64,000 bases of DNA from assembly GCA_035697325.1 (NCBI GenBank), contig DASSDB010000002.1, forward strand, positions 27,232-91,231, read 5' to 3'. Source of the stretch: Candidatus Saccharimonadales bacterium. GTDB lineage: Bacteria > Patescibacteriota > Saccharimonadia > Saccharimonadales > Saccharimonadaceae. The position numbers and the translations under genes are program-made. The notes beneath the pieces were generated by a model. That model saw nothing but the letters and a program-made list of their open reading frames with translations. It ran no database searches and was not told the origin of the DNA. Every line of letters begins with the position of its first letter. Positions within the stretch are counted from its first letter, which is position 1. Positions 57,232 to 64,000 of this stretch are shown piece by piece.

Positions 57232-58966
57232 GAGATATCTCCTTTATTAGCGCATTGAGCTGAGTCCGAAAGGCAGTCGCCTTCTCGTCATCGCCTTGCT
57301 CTTCTGCGTCCCGTAATTGATTTATTAGTTGATCGCGCGTTTGTTTCTTGTGTTCATTTACCGTTTGGCGGAGCAATCGAGCCGTTTCCTGGTAACGATC
57401 ATGATCGTTCCAATCGGCGTAGCGAGCGTCGGCCTTTAATAATAGTATTTTCACATAGGTATCGTATTTTTTCAAGGGGTCGGGAGTATTCCCCGCTTGT
57501 TTACCAGGTTGACTAGCTAAAAACTTCGCTACGGCCCGGCGCTCATCGCTAGAAAATATTGCCGTATCAATTTCTGTAAACAAACTTTGGCTTGCGGCAT
57601 CAATCAAAGCCACCGCTAGAAGATTATCTTGATACGAAGAAGTATCAGGTAAGGTTTCGCTAGAAGAAATGTGTACTTTTTTAAGTGGCTGTTCTTTTGA
57701 CTTTCCCTTTTCAAGCTTGGCTTTTACCGCCTCAAGAGACGACCCTACCATTGAAGCAACTTTTTGTTCATAATGATCACGCTCTACCGGGTCACTCAAT
57801 CCTTGCACAACTGCTAATGCCGCGGTGGTAAATGTTCGTTTCCCCGTAGCTGTCGTAATATCTTCACGCACTTTATACTGGTCGAGTATCCAATCTACCG
57901 CAGGCACCGCTGTCTCTATCGCCTTCTGCCACAAAGAAACATCCTTTTGAATGAGCTCGTCTGGATCTTTAGCACCTCCTGGCAAGGTAATGATAGTGAG
58001 GTCAACACCAACTTGGCTCGCAAGAGGAATCGCCCGTTCGGTCGCCGCGAGCCCCGCTTTGTCCCCATCAAAAGCCAAGCGAACATTTCCGGTAAGACGA
58101 CGAAGAGCTTTGAGATGAAACTCAGTCATAGCTGTGCCAGCAGTTGCAACAACAGAACGAACACCTGTCTGATGACTACTCACGACATCCATATTCCCTT
58201 CTACCACTACTGCGTAATCACCCGTGCGAATCGTCTCTTTTGCCTGGCTTAAGCCAAACACATGGCGTCCTTTATCGTATAAAAGTGTTTGCGGCGTATT
58301 GAGATATTTTGGCGCGTTCGGGTCATCCGTAAGAATACGCCCCGTAAAACCAACCACCTGTCCCGTCGGATCCATCAGCGGAACAGTCATTCTACCTCTG
58401 AAAAGGTCACCGCCAAAACGATTAGTCAGACCGGCATCGGTAAGTTCTTTTTTACTGAATCCTTTTTTACGCAAAAACTGCACAAGCGCATCACCTGTCG
58501 CAGGCGCGTACCCAATTTTAAATTCCTGAACGATCTGCTTGCTGAGACCACGTTTTTTGATCACGTACTCCAAAGCGTGGGCGTTTTTTAGAAGACTATG
58601 CTGAAAATACGAAGCTGCCAGTTCATTAGCTTCTAGGAGCCGCTTTTTTTTGCGAGCAATCTCACCACTGTTTTTTGATTCGTAGGGCGTAAGATCAACG
58701 CCGGCACGGCGAGCCAGGTGCTCAAGAGCTTGACGGAAATCCATTCCCTCTACTTCCATCACGAAACTGAACACATCACCGCCTTTATTTGAAGAGAAGT
58801 CATGCCAAATGTGTTTTTCGGGACTCACAAAGAAGCTCGGTGTCTTTTCACCCGAGAAAGGACTCAAACCTTTAAAGTTACGTCCAGCTCGCTTCAGCTG
58901 AACATATTCCCCTATAACGTCTTCTATATTAAGCCGAGCCCGTACTTCTTCTTTGGCATCCTGCAT
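57224..58966 (-). CDS. dnaG: DNA primase, zinc ligands replaced
   Basis: 580 aa. The TOPRIM centre ([40 protein letters not shown]) and the RNA polymerase core ([20 protein letters not shown]) are intact. The N-terminal zinc-binding domain keeps its shape ([20 protein letters not shown] then [15 protein letters not shown]), but all four usual CHC2 ligands are changed: S35, S38, D56 and S59. DnaG makes the RNA primers of replication. TATAAT is exactly 6 nt before the ATG, so the mRNA is predicted leaderless. rpoD follows in overlap. Confidence 0.95.
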   Translation of the reverse strand: MQDAKEEVRARLNIEDVIGEYVQLKRAGRNFKGLSPFSGEKTPSFFVSPEKHIWHDFSSNKGGDVFSFVMEVEGMDFRQALEHLARRAGVDLTPYESKNSGEIARKKKRLLEANELAASYFQHSLLKNAHALEYVIKKRGLSKQIVQEFKIGYAPATGDALVQFLRKKGFSKKELTDAGLTNRFGGDLFRGRMTVPLMDPTGQVVGFTGRILTDDPNAPKYLNTPQTLLYDKGRHVFGLSQAKETIRTGDYAVVVEGNMDVVSSHQTGVRSVVATAGTAMTEFHLKALRRLTGNVRLAFDGDKAGLAATERAIPLASQVGVDLTIITLPGGAKDPDELIQKDVSLWQKAIETAVPAVDWILDQYKVREDITTATGKRTFTTAALAVVQGLSDPVERDHYEQKVASMVGSSLEAVKAKLEKGKSKEQPLKKVHISSSETLPDTSSYQDNLLAVALIDAASQSLFTEIDTAIFSSDERRAVAKFLASQPGKQAGNTPDPLKKYDTYVKILLLKADARYADWNDHDRYQETARLLRQTVNEHKKQTRDQLINQLRDAEEQGDDEKATAFRTQLNALIKEISRG

Positions 58967-58972
58967 AGGTTT

Positions 58973-58978
58973 ATTATA
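58973..58978 (-). promoter_or_regulatory. -10 box of a leaderless promoter (dnaG-rpoD)
   Basis: TATAAT on the minus strand, AAACCT, then the ATG at 58966. Confidence 0.65.
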
Positions 58979-59003
58979 TCATATCTACCTCTGTAAACAG
59001 TAA

Positions 59004-59032
59004 TTGACAATTTGCGTTACACATGGTTTCAT
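59004..59032 (+). promoter_or_regulatory. Probable promoter of the alpha/beta hydrolase gene
   Basis: Perfect TTGACA (59004-59009); 17 bp on is TTTCAT (59027-59032), which is only a weak -10. If used, transcription would begin close to the GTG at 59040. Confidence 0.5.
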
Positions 59033-59039
59033 AGAATTC

Positions 59040-59609
59040 GTGAAGACCGTACTGTTCATCCCAGGATTCAGGAAATCACCAGAGGATCACGCCATCGTTC
59101 TGAAGACGATACAAAGGAGAGGATATGAGGTTCGACCCGTAGCAATACAGTGGAGTGGAACCACGATCGACGACTGGCTCGGTCAAGCACAAACCGTTTA
59201 CGAAGAATACGAGCCCCGGGATGCTATCTTGGCGGGACACTCCTTGGGCGCCGTAACGGCGTTTTCGCTGGCAGCCGAGCGCGGGCCCTCGGCATTGTGG
59301 CTCTTCTCGCTTTCCGGCCGATTTGCCGAGGACATTTCTCGCATGACAGCTGAAAAAATCGCCTTCCTCGGCCCCATGATCATAGAGGCATTCGCCCAAA
59401 TCAAATTCGAAACCCTGGCTGAAAAAATTACCTGCGATACGCTTCTGTTTTTTGGGAGTAAGGAGCGCCAACAGCATCCGGAACTCGTTTTTCGGGTCGA
59501 AGAGGCACATCATCGACTCGGAGCAAAATCAACGCTCATTGAAGCCGAGGGTGCCGGCCACGGCATCAACCACCCGTCATATCTACGAGCAATCGCCCAT
59601 TCGATCTAG
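59040..59609 (+). CDS. Alpha/beta hydrolase (RBBP9/YdeN-like size)
   Basis: About 189 aa from the GTG at 59040 (MKTVLFIPGFRKSPED-like start, read V/M-K-T-V-L-F-I-P-G-F). The nucleophile elbow is AILAGHSLGAVTAF, an Asp follows in the strand before CDTLLFFGSKERQQHP, and the catalytic His lies in GAGHGINHPSY. The small size and PGF start fit the serine hydrolases of the YdeN/RBBP9 type or a general esterase. A TTG upstream at 59004 is part of the promoter and rejected as a start. A 14-bp perfect hairpin follows. Confidence 0.8.
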   Translation: MKTVLFIPGFRKSPEDHAIVLKTIQRRGYEVRPVAIQWSGTTIDDWLGQAQTVYEEYEPRDAILAGHSLGAVTAFSLAAERGPSALWLFSLSGRFAEDISRMTAEKIAFLGPMIIEAFAQIKFETLAEKITCDTLLFFGSKERQQHPELVFRVEEAHHRLGAKSTLIEAEGAGHGINHPSYLRAIAHSI

Positions 59610-59620
59610 TACTGTCTTCT

Positions 59621-59659
59621 GATGAAGTGTCCGCATAGATCCACTGCGGACACTTCATC
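59621..59659 (+). terminator. 14-bp perfect hairpin after the hydrolase gene
   Basis: GATGAAGTGTCCGC and its exact complement around an 11-nt loop; no strong U run. Confidence 0.7.
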
Positions 59660-59704
59660 TGGAGTCTAGAGATTATTTACGCAATATGGTTAAATACAAG
59701 CAGT

Positions 59705-60310
59705 ATGAACCCAGACCAAAACCAATATCCCATTGACTATCTCAACCAGATTGCGCCTCAGCAACCTAAGGCTGGTATGAGCCGCAGTAAATTCCTTTTA
59801 TTGATGGGTGGCGGGCTATTTTTAATAATCATCGTTGTTGTTTTAATGCTCAGCGCGGGTGGGGGTGGCCCAAAAGATAAGATGCAAACTCTCGCAGCGC
59901 GCATGATCACACTGCAAGATATCAGCAAGAAAGCCCAGCCAAATCTCAAAAGTAGCGCTCTTCGCGCCACCAACAGCAGCTTGACTATTCTGCTCACCAA
60001 TGCCAATCGTGATATCGCCGATCCTTTGAAAATAAACGGCATTGATGTGACGAAACTCGATAAGAATATCCAAGCCAAAGAAGATGGCCAAGCACTCAAA
60101 GATAAGCTCGAGGATGCACGACTTAATGCTGTGTATGATCGCACGTACGCCCGTGAAATGACCTATCAACTGCAAACAACCTCTGCACTCATGGGAGACA
60201 TCTACGACAACAGCAACAGCAAGTCACTCAAAGATTTTCTCCTTGCAACGGATAATAACCTCCAGCCTATCACCAAATCTCTAAGTGAATTCAGCGACAC
60301 CGTTAATTAA
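59705..60310 (+). CDS. Membrane-anchored hypothetical protein
   Basis: 201 aa. A short N-terminal tail, one helix at about residues 30-50 (LLLMGGGLFLIIIVVVLMLS), a Gly linker, and then a helical extracytoplasmic domain (DKMQTLAARMITLQDISKKA, TNSSLTILLTNANRDIADPL, AREMTYQLQTTSALMGDIYD). Function unknown; similar one-helix proteins recur in this genome. The end overlaps the convergent YjbR gene by 4 nt. Confidence 0.72.
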   Translation: MNPDQNQYPIDYLNQIAPQQPKAGMSRSKFLLLMGGGLFLIIIVVVLMLSAGGGGPKDKMQTLAARMITLQDISKKAQPNLKSSALRATNSSLTILLTNANRDIADPLKINGIDVTKLDKNIQAKEDGQALKDKLEDARLNAVYDRTYAREMTYQLQTTSALMGDIYDNSNSKSLKDFLLATDNNLQPITKSLSEFSDTVN

Positions 60311-60648
60311 ACGGTACCTGTCACCAAATTGTAGCTCAGGCGAGCCAAGTCTTTGATCTCATCATCATTTAGTTGGCCACTGCAAATGATCGTGTTCCAG
60401 TGCTTTTTATTCAAATGATATCCGGGCAGCACCGACTCGTATTTTTCACGAAGATGCTCAGCCAGTACCGGATCGCATTTTAGGCTCACCCGAAGCGGCT
60501 TGCTATCGTCGGCAATGATTGCAAAAAGCTTCCCCTGGTCGGTTTCTTTGTGGCCAACCTTATATACGGATATTCCCTCGCCAAAGGGAAAATCCAACCA
60601 TGTGTTGGGAAACTCCAGTAGGTACGACTCGAGTTCTTTATGCGTCAT
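60307..60648 (-). CDS. MmcQ/YjbR family protein
   Basis: 113 aa. The family pattern is clear: MTHKELESYLLEFPNTWLDF, the cradle strands KLFAIIADDSKPLRVSLKCD, and the end HLNKKHWNTIICSGQLNDDE. YjbR proteins have a double-wing DNA-binding-like fold; their function is not settled. The ATG overlaps the stop of orn by 4 nt, so both are one operon. Confidence 0.88.
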   Translation of the reverse strand: MTHKELESYLLEFPNTWLDFPFGEGISVYKVGHKETDQGKLFAIIADDSKPLRVSLKCDPVLAEHLREKYESVLPGYHLNKKHWNTIICSGQLNDDEIKDLARLSYNLVTGTV

Positions 60649-61187
60649 ATCTTTACCTTTCCTAGATAATACTCCAATTCCATGATACTCCCGCGGATAT
60701 CACCGAGCGCACGGTGTTCTTCAGGCTTGGCAAACTTTTTTTTGTATTTGCCTTCAAATACTACTTTCCAGGCACTCACATCGAGCATGCGGTAATGCAA
60801 CCGCGCGTCAAGACGAGGCCACTGCGCAACGATAAACCGTCTATCCATATGGATAGAGTTGCCACCAAGCAGCACGGGCACATCTTTTTTAAAATGAGTA
60901 TCGATAAACTCCAAAAGATCGTCCTCAACCTCACTCAAGTCCTTGCCGTGTTGATTTTGTTTTAAAAGTCCGTCGCGAGCTTCAGGGTTAGCATCCCAAA
61001 AAATACTGTTAGCCGCAAGCCGCTCCTGGAGCGTCATGTCTTGATTTTTGATGATACCCTCGTATATGGCTACCTCATTAAATTCCCAATCAGTGGCAAT
61101 CGCCGCAACTTCTAAAATAAGATCATTGCTAGCATCAAGCCCAGTCATTTCCAAATCGAGCCATAAAATTGTTGCTTTTTTAGTCAT
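60645..61187 (-). CDS. orn: Oligoribonuclease
   Basis: 180 aa from the ATG at 61187 (MTKKATILWLDLEMTGLDAS). The DEDDh exonuclease motifs are D11-x-E13, then an Asp in LLEFIDTHFK/PVLLGGNSIHMDRRFI and the final H-x4-D (HRALGDIRGS). It finishes RNA decay by degrading 2-5-nt oligonucleotides, including pGpG; with RNase J and PNPase it completes an RNA turnover set in this window. TATAAT is exactly 6 nt before the ATG, which rules out the earlier in-frame ATG. Confidence 0.95.
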   Translation of the reverse strand: MTKKATILWLDLEMTGLDASNDLILEVAAIATDWEFNEVAIYEGIIKNQDMTLQERLAANSIFWDANPEARDGLLKQNQHGKDLSEVEDDLLEFIDTHFKKDVPVLLGGNSIHMDRRFIVAQWPRLDARLHYRMLDVSAWKVVFEGKYKKKFAKPEEHRALGDIRGSIMELEYYLGKVKI

Positions 61188-61193
61188 AATTTC

Positions 61194-61199
61194 ATTATA
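61194..61199 (-). promoter_or_regulatory. -10 box of a leaderless promoter (orn)
   Basis: TATAAT on the minus strand, GAAATT, then the ATG at 61187. Confidence 0.65.
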
Positions 61200-61230
61200 C
61201 AGATTTTGCCACAAGGTTAGTGCCTCACTA

Positions 61231-61548
61231 TTAGAAGCCGTGCGGCCGAGGCTTTAAAGCGTCTAGGCGAACCAGGCCGGTGCTTTCGTCGTCATGCTGC
61301 CGGGCGTAGTGGTTGGCGTGCTTACCCCAGATCACCGTCCGTCTTTCGATGGGCACGATGATCTGAGGCATGGCCCGCTCGAAATCCGTGATGGTCACGA
61401 TCGGCTCTTCACCGCACTCCCACGGTTCGATCTCGTCCAGCACTTGTTGCACTATGTACCCCCGGCTCTTTCCGGGCTTGTACTGATACGGGATGTCGGC
61501 CGTCGGCGGCACTCGCACGGGAGTACCCCGATATTCCCAGAACACCAT
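61231..61548 (-). CDS. Hypothetical protein, foreign-looking
   Basis: 105 aa from an ATG with AAGGAGT upstream. The protein (MVFWEYRGTPVRVPPTADIP, then VQQVLDEIEPWECGEEPIVT, RRTVIWGKHANHYARQHDDE) has no recognised domain and no membrane helix. Codons are GC-rich compared with orn and argS. A possible promoter on the minus strand (TTGAGC at 61634-61629, TACAAA at 61611-61606, spacer 17) precedes it. It is one more of the small independent genes between core genes. Confidence 0.6.
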   Translation of the reverse strand: MVFWEYRGTPVRVPPTADIPYQYKPGKSRGYIVQQVLDEIEPWECGEEPIVTITDFERAMPQIIVPIERRTVIWGKHANHYARQHDDESTGLVRLDALKPRPHGF

Positions 61549-61663
61549 TGAAACTCCTTGCGTCTACGATGCGACGTCCATAGGACAAAACTAATCGTAT
61601 CACTTTTTGTAGTTTTTGCATGCTTATTGCTCAAAATAATGAAATATGCTCTGATATTATTTC

Positions 61664-61900
61664 ATGGCAGAAAAAATCCCTAAAGTACTCATTCTCGGCC
61701 CAATTACCCCCACTACCGACTCTATTCGCGGGGACACACTTGAATACGCCAATCTACAAAGTGCTGTGGACACGCATGCACCCCATGAATATCGAAGAAT
61801 CCGTGAATTTTGGGATGCGGAAGAAGATTCCTTGACAGAGCGTGGAGCGGCGCAGCAACTTGCCTCACAGTGTCATGGAAATAGGCGCTTACATTACTGA
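61664..61900 (+). CDS. Hypothetical protein, possibly frameshifted at its 3' end
   Basis: 78 aa (MAEKIPKVLILGPITPTTDS, then THAPHEYRRIREFWDAEEDS). No family is recognised. Its last residues (QCHGNRRLHY) look out of frame: the +1 frame that overlaps from about 61870 continues with coding-like sequence to 62012. Either two genes overlap or one gene of about 115 codons carries a frameshift near 61860-61875. Confidence 0.5.
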   Translation: MAEKIPKVLILGPITPTTDSIRGDTLEYANLQSAVDTHAPHEYRRIREFWDAEEDSLTERGAAQQLASQCHGNRRLHY

Positions 61901-62012
61901 GCAGCTTGAAAGTGGCGCGTCGGTAGAAGCACTCATTGAATTTCTCGTGCTTGGAAAGTTCGACCCTACCAATCCCACACATGTACAATTTGTACAAGAG
62001 CACGTAGCATAA
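61875..62012 (+). CDS. Small ORF overlapping the previous gene, possible 3' half of it
   Basis: 45 aa from the ATG at 61875 (MEIGAYITEQLESGASVEAL then IEFLVLGKFDPTNPTHVQFV). The composition is regular helical protein sequence. It has no ribosome-binding site of its own, so it is either coupled by overlap to the 78-aa frame or is the continuation of that gene after a frameshift. Confidence 0.45.
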   Translation: MEIGAYITEQLESGASVEALIEFLVLGKFDPTNPTHVQFVQEHVA

Positions 62013-62019
62013 AACCTGG

Positions 62020-62412
62020 TTATTTCTTATCTGGAGTAAATGTAAGGCTAAGCGAATTGATACAATAGCGCTTATCGGTCGGATTACTGAAGCCCTCGCC
62101 TTCAAATACGTGTCCTAGATGACCGCCGCAATTGTTACAAGTTACCTCCGTACGCGACATATCCAATGTATCATCCATATGAAATTCAACACTTCCAGGT
62201 TTCGCATCGTAAAAGCTTGGCCACCCACACCGTGCATCAAATTTCGTCGTACTGTCAAACAGCACTTGGCCGCAAGCCGCACAAGCATACACGCCATCGG
62301 CATACAGCCCATCGTATTCACCACTGAATGGCGCTTCTGTAGCCTTTTCTCGGAGTACGGCAAACTGTTCAGGCGTTAATACTTTTCGCCATTCGTCGTT
62401 CGTTTTTTGCAT
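62020..62412 (-). CDS. msrB: Peptide-methionine (R)-S-oxide reductase
   Basis: 130 aa from the ATG at 62412 (MQKTNDEWRKVLTPEQFAVL). Zinc ligands are CAACG and CNNCGG, GWPSFYDA is the substrate loop, and the catalytic Cys is in RYCINSLSL. It repairs oxidised methionine in proteins. The earlier in-frame ATG at 62451 overlaps the mscL end and is rejected. Confidence 0.95.
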   Translation of the reverse strand: MQKTNDEWRKVLTPEQFAVLREKATEAPFSGEYDGLYADGVYACAACGQVLFDSTTKFDARCGWPSFYDAKPGSVEFHMDDTLDMSRTEVTCNNCGGHLGHVFEGEGFSNPTDKRYCINSLSLTFTPDKK

Positions 62413-62416
62413 ATAG

Positions 62417-62818
62417 CTACTCCTTTTTCTTATCGAGCTTGTCAAATCCAAATAAGTGAACCACTAGATAAATCGTCAGCGCAATTACAAGAAAATTAAT
62501 GAGGTCATTGAGAAATGTCCCATAATGAAGCACTGCATCCTTGCCCTCGATAGTTCTTCCCAAATTCACCGAAAGTCCCTTCAGTCCATCAGCCGACCCC
62601 AAAATAAATCCAAGCGGCGGCATAACTAAATTATCAATAAGCGATTTCACAAGTACCGAAACCGCACCACCTATCACCAGCCCCACCGCTAAACCAACGA
62701 CACCTTGAGTGCGAATAAAATCAAAGAAGCCATCCACATGCTTGGTACCCCGCGCACGAAGTGCGGCAGTTCGTGAAGTCGGTTTAGTGGTTTTTGTTGC
62801 TTGCTTTTGTTGTGCCAT
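62417..62818 (-). CDS. mscL: Large-conductance mechanosensitive channel
   Basis: 133 aa. After a basic, Thr/Lys-rich N-terminal extension of about 27 residues the MscL core begins: GFFDFIRTQGVVGLAVGLVI, then GAAVS-like GGAVSVLVKSLIDNLVMPPL, the periplasmic loop and TM2 FLNDLINFLVIALTIYLVVH. It releases solutes on osmotic downshock. The extension is longer than in E. coli. It is 8 nt from argS. Confidence 0.94.
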   Translation of the reverse strand: MAQQKQATKTTKPTSRTAALRARGTKHVDGFFDFIRTQGVVGLAVGLVIGGAVSVLVKSLIDNLVMPPLGFILGSADGLKGLSVNLGRTIEGKDAVLHYGTFLNDLINFLVIALTIYLVVHLFGFDKLDKKKE

Positions 62819-62826
62819 AGGTTTCC

Positions 62827-64000
62827 TTACATCTTTTCAGGAACTTCGATACCGAGCAGGCCAAGTCCTTCTTTTAACACTTTGTGGTAGCGGCGTACTA
62901 ATGTCATTCGAAGTACTTCGCGCTCATCACCAATTACACGGCTGTGTTCGTAAAACCTATTGAAGCTCTGCGAGAGTGCATAGAGGTAACTACAAACATG
63001 ATGAGGCGAACTATCGGCTAAGCTTTGGGTAATGGTCTCGCCCCACTGCCCCAACTGCCAAGCAAGAGCACGCTCATATTCATCAAGTTCATTTGCCGTT
63101 TTTATCACCTCCTCGGTTGTCGCTTTGGTAAGAATACTCGCGGCACGAACCGCAGCATACTGAAGATACGGACCGCTGTTTCCTTCAAGACTCACGGACT
63201 GCTCAAGATCAAAGGCGATATCACCACCGATACGGTTTTTCAAAAGCGAATATTTTAAAGCACCGAGCGCAATCTGCTGGCGAGTTTTTTCATCATGTGC
63301 CTGCACCGCTTCGCTGGCTACATTTAGAACATCTACGGCCCTGGCTACGTTACCAAGCCGTGAACTCATTTTTTTACCGTCACCAAATCGTACCGTTCCG
63401 TTTGCAATATGCATTTGTTTGGCGCCAAGTTCGGGATCAATCAGCTTCAAAGCCGCAAACACGACCTTCATATACTCCGACTGGTCGTTTCCTGTCATGA
63501 TAATACGCTTATCGTAACTAAAATCTTGGGTTTCTAGCTGGATAACACCCAGGTCCTTCGTTTCGTAGGTAGGCAGCCCCTGAGACGTCACGAATACGCG
63601 CGTATGAAGGCCCGAAATTTCTTCAGGAAGAATAATTGCTTCGTTACTTTCCTTAAATACATCACCTATGTTGCCCTCAACCAGCTCAAGTCCTAGCATA
63701 GAAGTCGTGCTTTCAGGGTAGAACTTGTTGAAGGGTTCTGCGTTAATTTTTGCATAAAACGCCTTGAAATAATCATAGCTCCACTCACGACATATCCAAT
63801 AAATACGCGCGAAATTCGAAGTCGTGTCACTGTTTGCATGGAGCTGATACACTTTTTTGTTCAGGGCCATAATTTCAAGTTTTGCCGCCTCGTCTTCTTC
63901 GTAGGCGCGCGATCCTGCAACGTATGCTTTACCAAGCCAAAGCGAACGACCATCCTCTGCAATACCTTCTAATTTCTCTGGATGCTCGCCACCAAGCTCT
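62827..64000 (-). CDS. argS: Arginyl-tRNA synthetase (5' part outside window)
   Basis: The last 391 codons are inside; the frame is open to the right edge (LWLGKAYVAGSRAYEEDEAA leads into MALNKKVYQLHANSDTTS). The KMSKS equivalent is FGDGKKMSSRLGN, preceded by IIMTGNDQSEYMKVVFAALK. The anticodon-binding DALR domain closes the protein (GPYLQYAAVRAASILTKATT, VCSYLYALSQSFNRFYEHSR, MTLVRRYHKVLKEGLGLLGI). It charges tRNAArg. The N-terminal HIGH motif lies outside the window. Confidence 0.95.
   Translation of the reverse strand, partial: ELGGEHPEKLEGIAEDGRSLWLGKAYVAGSRAYEEDEAAKLEIMALNKKVYQLHANSDTTSNFARIYWICREWSYDYFKAFYAKINAEPFNKFYPESTTSMLGLELVEGNIGDVFKESNEAIILPEEISGLHTRVFVTSQGLPTYETKDLGVIQLETQDFSYDKRIIMTGNDQSEYMKVVFAALKLIDPELGAKQMHIANGTVRFGDGKKMSSRLGNVARAVDVLNVASEAVQAHDEKTRQQIALGALKYSLLKNRIGGDIAFDLEQSVSLEGNSGPYLQYAAVRAASILTKATTEEVIKTANELDEYERALAWQLGQWGETITQSLADSSPHHVCSYLYALSQSFNRFYEHSRVIGDEREVLRMTLVRRYHKVLKEGLGLLGIEVPEKM

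Noticed and set aside
1..64000. tRNA, rRNA and CRISPR arrays
   Set aside because: Intergenic regions were read on both strands; no cloverleaf with T-loop consensus, no rRNA signature and no spaced direct repeats were seen.

Overview
The window looks like a piece of the small, dense genome of a Saccharibacteria (TM7/Patescibacteria, CPR) epibiont. This is inferred from gene content and style, not from a search. Housekeeping genes are short-spaced and overlapping. There is a PilM/PilN type IV pilus locus, and there are many one-TM or secreted proteins of the kind seen in this phylum (DUF916-like, WxL-like, PKD/Fn3 surface proteins). Several core enzymes have lost metal ligands (DnaG, family-4 UDG). 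Some genes look actinobacterial, including a WhiB regulator, which fits a lineage living on Actinobacteria. UGA is used as a stop.

Layout. 0-1.2 kb: pilM and the start of pilN. 1.2-7.2 kb: surface/hypothetical genes, a YbaK-type deacylase, ychF, and a gene interrupted by an amber codon. 7.3-12.3 kb: one long minus-strand operon rpsF-ssb-rpsR-Nudix-Nudix-efp-PBP/beta-lactamase-like-tlyA. 12.4-16.9 kb: ftsK and RNase J. 17-22.7 kb: UDG and pnp, interleaved with small foreign-looking genes (alpha/beta hydrolase, zinc ribbon, LuxR-type HTH, WhiB). 22.7-30 kb: aminotransferase, inositol monophosphatase, HTH-Nudix, rpsO, truB, LmbE/PIG-L deacetylase and a DHH-like protein. 30.15-35.92 kb: a complete-ended transposon. 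36-37.5 kb: rpsT and holA. 37.6-46.9 kb: a surface region with phage-fibre-like proteins, a glycosyltransferase, a methyltransferase, and DUF916/WxL-like pairs. 46.9-64 kb: mutM, dut, HAD, HIT, polA, a kinase, rpoD, dnaG, orn, msrB, mscL and the 3' part of argS, again with small foreign-looking cassettes between them.

The most notable object is a 5,771-bp mobile element (30152-35922). It has perfect 25-bp terminal inverted repeats and a perfect 8-bp target duplication. Its IS1595-type transposase is cut off before the catalytic domain is complete. It carries a methyltransferase-Nudix fusion, a PPC/DUF296 protein, a DUF3892 protein, an XRE regulator with a partner gene, a RadC/JAMM protein, and a structured leader RNA that ends in an intrinsic terminator.

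Two expression styles coexist. At least eleven genes have a -10 hexamer exactly 6 nt before the ATG, which predicts leaderless mRNAs. The small foreign-looking genes instead mostly have consensus -35/-10 promoters with 17-bp spacing, strong Shine-Dalgarno sequences and their own hairpin terminators, so each resembles a self-contained cassette. No tRNA, rRNA or CRISPR array was recognised.
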